DNA from: DASPSM01 sp036008465
GTDB taxonomy: Bacteria > Planctomycetota > Planctomycetia > Planctomycetales > Planctomycetaceae
Reading direction: 5' to 3'
Assembly: GCA_036008465.1 (NCBI GenBank)
Contig: DASYNP010000100.1
Coordinates: 62,001 to 126,000 of the forward strand
Length of the DNA stretch: 64,000 nt
The translations under genes and the position numbers were made by a program. Every line of letters begins with the position of its first letter. Positions within the stretch are counted from its first letter, which is position 1. A model generated the notes under the pieces. It saw nothing but the letters and a program-made list of their open reading frames with translations. It searched no databases and had not been told where the DNA came from. This document shows, piece after piece, positions 61,455 through 64,000 of the stretch.

Positions 61455-64000
61455 TCACTGCTTGGAGTTGGCCGGCTGGGGATTATTTCCCATCGGCATC
61501 ATGGGAAACGCGTTCATCCAGGGTGGATTGACCAACGGCACTCCGCTCGGCTGCTGGTTGAACGCATCTAAGAATTTGCGAAACGCGTCGTTCATTTGCG
61601 GCGGACCCGTCGTGCGTGCAATCGGTTGCTGCACTGTGCCTGTCACCTTCACGCCGATCCACCCCTGTCCGAACTGGTTGGCAAGGTCACGAAAGATCGA
61701 CCGTTGCCAGGCGCCGGCCGGTCTCGAATAGAAATTGAGGCGCAATGCGCCATCGAATCGCGCGGAACCCTGGCCGCGCAAACTGATTGCGTCGCCGATC
61801 AGATCGATCTCATGAAAGTCGAACTGACGCTTGCCGATGCTGAAATTGGCCAACGCATAGTTGAAGGCCGTACTGTTCTGTGGCGCGAAGGTGAACGCTT
61901 TGAAGATCTGCACGAAGACCGGCAATTCGTAGAGCGCGGCGGGATGAATCAACAATCGCCCGCGCCCGGTAACGTCTTTGGGGTCAGGGCTGTTTCCCGA
62001 AAGATCGATCCAACCGTTCATCACGCCACGCAGTGAGCCCTGGTTGGGAATGTAAACCTGCGAGTACAGTCCCAGGTTCGCGTTATTCAGCGCCGCTTTC
62101 ACACGATATCGCGTTTTGTCGGCATCGAGGTGAGCTTGGGCATCGAGCTGGATGGTGCCGCCGACAAACCTTGCGGTCATTCGCTGGGCATCGGGAATCG
62201 GTTCGGCCGGGGCGCCTGCCGCGGGCGCGAGAAACGCTTTCGCCGAGCCAACGACCAGATCCTGGTTAGTCAGAACGAAGGGACCTTGGACGGAAGTGAA
62301 CTGATGGGTGAAAAGGTACATCGATTTGAGATCAACGGAACCCTCGAGCCGCACATTGCGGCCGTCCCAGATGCCTCGGGATTTGGCTTCGCCGTAGACG
62401 TTCGTGAGCTCAACGCCCGTTGTGATGGTCGCTCCGGAGGCGATCGTTTCAAAGTACCACGCAGCCGTGATCGGATCGGTCGGCCGGCGGGTGCCCCGCA
62501 ACTCGAGCATCCCGTTCTTCAACGAGACCTTTCCCCGCGGGTTCAGCGTATTCATGGTGCTCCGCACGACCGCCGGCAAGGCCCGGCGCAGCGTTTGATC
62601 GGGGTTCAAGTCTTCGATCCGCAGTGGCTGCAAGTGGATCAACCACTCGCCGATCGGATCATCAGCGGGCGGGCAGAGGATGTGTGACTGGACCGGCACG
62701 TTTCTCCGGTTGTCGATCGAGATCTTTGTTTCGTCATGCTGCGCCTGAAACGCGACTATCAGAATCCGATCGCTGCCGGAACTTGGATCGCGGCCGTACG
62801 CAAACTGGGCGTTGACATGATCGAGTGGGTACGGAAACGAGTGAATCTCGAGTGTGCCATCCGTGACGACCGCCACCGGGACCTCGATTTGAAGCTTCGA
62901 GCCCGGATTCCAACTCAGCAGAACGTGAGTCTTCAGTTTTCCCGACGGATAGACCAGATCCCAAAGCTTTTGCGCGTACGCCGGAAAGGCCTGCTCGAAT
63001 TCCCGTTCGATCGCCACGTTGTCCGCGTGAATGTCGAGCTTGAGGGTGCCTCGGTCCCGGGGGTCCGGTTTCACAAAACTGCCGACACCCCAGAGCTGGG
63101 CCGCCCCGTGCCGCGCATGCAGTTCGTCAAAGCTCCAAACACCTTTGATCGAATCGAAACCAAAGTGACCGGAAAAATCGGTCAGGCGATATGCGAATTG
63201 CTCGTACTCCAGCGAGCCGTCGGCGAGCCGCGCATCCAGCCGCCAATCCATTTTTTCGAGGGGTCCGGCGGGACGATGAAAGTGACTATGGACGTCCAAT
63301 AAGCCGCGAATATTGAGCGCACTCAGTGTGCGGTGCAGGGGAGCCTGTGCCGAGGCTGCCGAAAGCAGCACATCGTCAACCGGCAATCGCTGAACGACGA
63401 AGTCGAAATCAGCCTCGGCATCGGGTCCGGGGTGAGACACGAGCCCCGTTAGTCGAACGGGTCGGCTGCCGGCCCTTCCCCGAAAATCGATGTCGAGAGA
63501 ATTGTTCTCTCGCTGGGTCGCGGTGCCCACGACGTCGGTGATCGGGTAAGGGAACTTCTCGTGTGCGACAGCGCAGTGTTTAGCCGTGAGCTTCCAGCCG
63601 ACTGGATTCCAGCCACCGTTTGGACCGCGGACGATTGAGCCGGCTGCGTCGATCTGCCCCTCGGGCCGGATGATGCGATAGAGCCGCTGGAGTGAGGGGC
63701 TGAGTCGTGAGCGCAGCCGATTGTCGAGCGGCAGGTCGACGATTTTGACTTCGATGCGATTGCCTGCGGCCGGATTCGGGAGGTCGAGCTGTCCGTCGAG
63801 GTTGACAGACATTGTGCCGTTTTGCCCCTCGACGTCACGCAAGATCAAACGACTGTTATCAGCGAAGACCTTGCCCGCCACCGCTTGCAGCCCGAATGGG
63901 AGGAGGGGATGGTCAATTTCCCCCTGGGCAAGTTCGGCAAGGACCTTATAGACCAGTGGGGCACGGCTCGAATCACGACGCAGCTCAAAATGGATTTTCG
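61455..64000 (-). CDS. AsmA-like/DUF3971-type envelope protein (5' end outside the window)
   Basis: The frame stays open from 61455 to the right edge with no stop. About 848 residues of the C-terminal part are present. Features typical of AsmA/TamB/YhdP-type proteins: repeated beta strands with amphipathic alternation, HFELRRDSSRAPLVYKVLAEL at the edge, MSVNLDGQLDLPN, and a C-terminal block RYRVKAALNNANLGLYSQVY then GRGRLLIHPAALYELPVFVQIFKAF. That block resembles the conserved end of these proteins, with IGKRQFDFHEIDLIGDAISLRGQG. They are thought to bridge the inner and outer membrane and move lipids. Fits the lipid A genes in this window. The start is not visible. Confidence 0.75.
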   Translation of the reverse strand, partial: KIHFELRRDSSRAPLVYKVLAELAQGEIDHPLLPFGLQAVAGKVFADNSRLILRDVEGQNGTMSVNLDGQLDLPNPAAGNRIEVKIVDLPLDNRLRSRLSPSLQRLYRIIRPEGQIDAAGSIVRGPNGGWNPVGWKLTAKHCAVAHEKFPYPITDVVGTATQRENNSLDIDFRGRAGSRPVRLTGLVSHPGPDAEADFDFVVQRLPVDDVLLSAASAQAPLHRTLSALNIRGLLDVHSHFHRPAGPLEKMDWRLDARLADGSLEYEQFAYRLTDFSGHFGFDSIKGVWSFDELHARHGAAQLWGVGSFVKPDPRDRGTLKLDIHADNVAIEREFEQAFPAYAQKLWDLVYPSGKLKTHVLLSWNPGSKLQIEVPVAVVTDGTLEIHSFPYPLDHVNAQFAYGRDPSSGSDRILIVAFQAQHDETKISIDNRRNVPVQSHILCPPADDPIGEWLIHLQPLRIEDLNPDQTLRRALPAVVRSTMNTLNPRGKVSLKNGMLELRGTRRPTDPITAAWYFETIASGATITTGVELTNVYGEAKSRGIWDGRNVRLEGSVDLKSMYLFTHQFTSVQGPFVLTNQDLVVGSAKAFLAPAAGAPAEPIPDAQRMTARFVGGTIQLDAQAHLDADKTRYRVKAALNNANLGLYSQVYIPNQGSLRGVMNGWIDLSGNSPDPKDVTGRGRLLIHPAALYELPVFVQIFKAFTFAPQNSTAFNYALANFSIGKRQFDFHEIDLIGDAISLRGQGSARFDGALRLNFYSRPAGAWQRSIFRDLANQFGQGWIGVKVTGTVQQPIARTTGPPQMNDAFRKFLDAFNQQPSGVPLVNPPWMNAFPMMPMGNNPQPANSKQ

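Overview
The window is GC-rich bacterial chromosome (about 60% by eye) of an aerobic, Gram-negative-type planctomycete, most likely in the Pirellulales. The reasons are: a DUF1559 prepilin-like protein; a menaquinone pathway by the futalosine route; a methanofuran-type gene (mfnB) in a bacterium; lipid A genes beside an OmpH/Skp chaperone; an ECF sigma relic; paired redoxin proteins with a LolA-like N-terminus; and many long exported proteins of unknown function. This assignment is inference from gene content. I saw no rRNA, tRNA, CRISPR array, intact insertion sequence or prophage.

Layout. 1-4.6 kb: tail of a peptidase-like gene, a CPBP protease, a DUF3592 protein, an Hpt phosphotransfer protein, a small exported protein, a VOC protein and a DUF1805 protein. 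4.6-9.3 kb: a minus-strand run of a membrane-anchored anti-sigma/FecR-like protein, the prenyltransferase mqnP and mqnE. 9.4-12 kb: a DinB protein, a tautomerase, ispD and mfnB. 12-24 kb: very large secreted or lipoprotein-like proteins of unknown role, an ABC-F ATPase and an odd FlgG-like protein. 23.8-25.5 kb: a gene-poor, repeat-rich island with one hypothetical gene. 25.5-30.6 kb: nrnA, a Rieske protein, a fused cytochrome b6/subunit IV/cytochrome c, and an MFS transporter. 30.7-36 kb: two tandem TlpA-like paralogues and homoserine dehydrogenase. 36.3-43 kb: mqnA-mqnC, a NatA/NatB-type ABC exporter whose permease is fused to a CPBP protease, and an amidohydrolase. 43-48 kb: a three-gene unit with a PSP1-domain protein in the middle, then a methyltransferase. 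48-52 kb: a TMTC-like membrane/TPR protein, an ECF sigma factor relic and a DUF1559 protein. 52-57.8 kb: ompH, lpxC, lpxA, a Gfo/Idh/MocA oxidoreductase, hisN and a LarA-like gene. 57.9-64 kb: a SWIM-SNF2 helicase and the C-terminal part of an AsmA-like protein.

How they work together. Four genes (mqnA, mqnC, mqnE, mqnP), and perhaps the amidohydrolase, belong to futalosine-dependent menaquinone synthesis. The Rieske/cytochrome b6-c pair would use that quinol. OmpH, LpxC and LpxA point to a lipid A outer membrane. MfnB fits the methanofuran/tetrahydromethanopterin C1 chemistry known from planctomycetes. No single obvious new defence or biosynthetic system is present. The most unusual items are the protein fusions, the exported repeat proteins, the repeat island and the sigma-factor relic.
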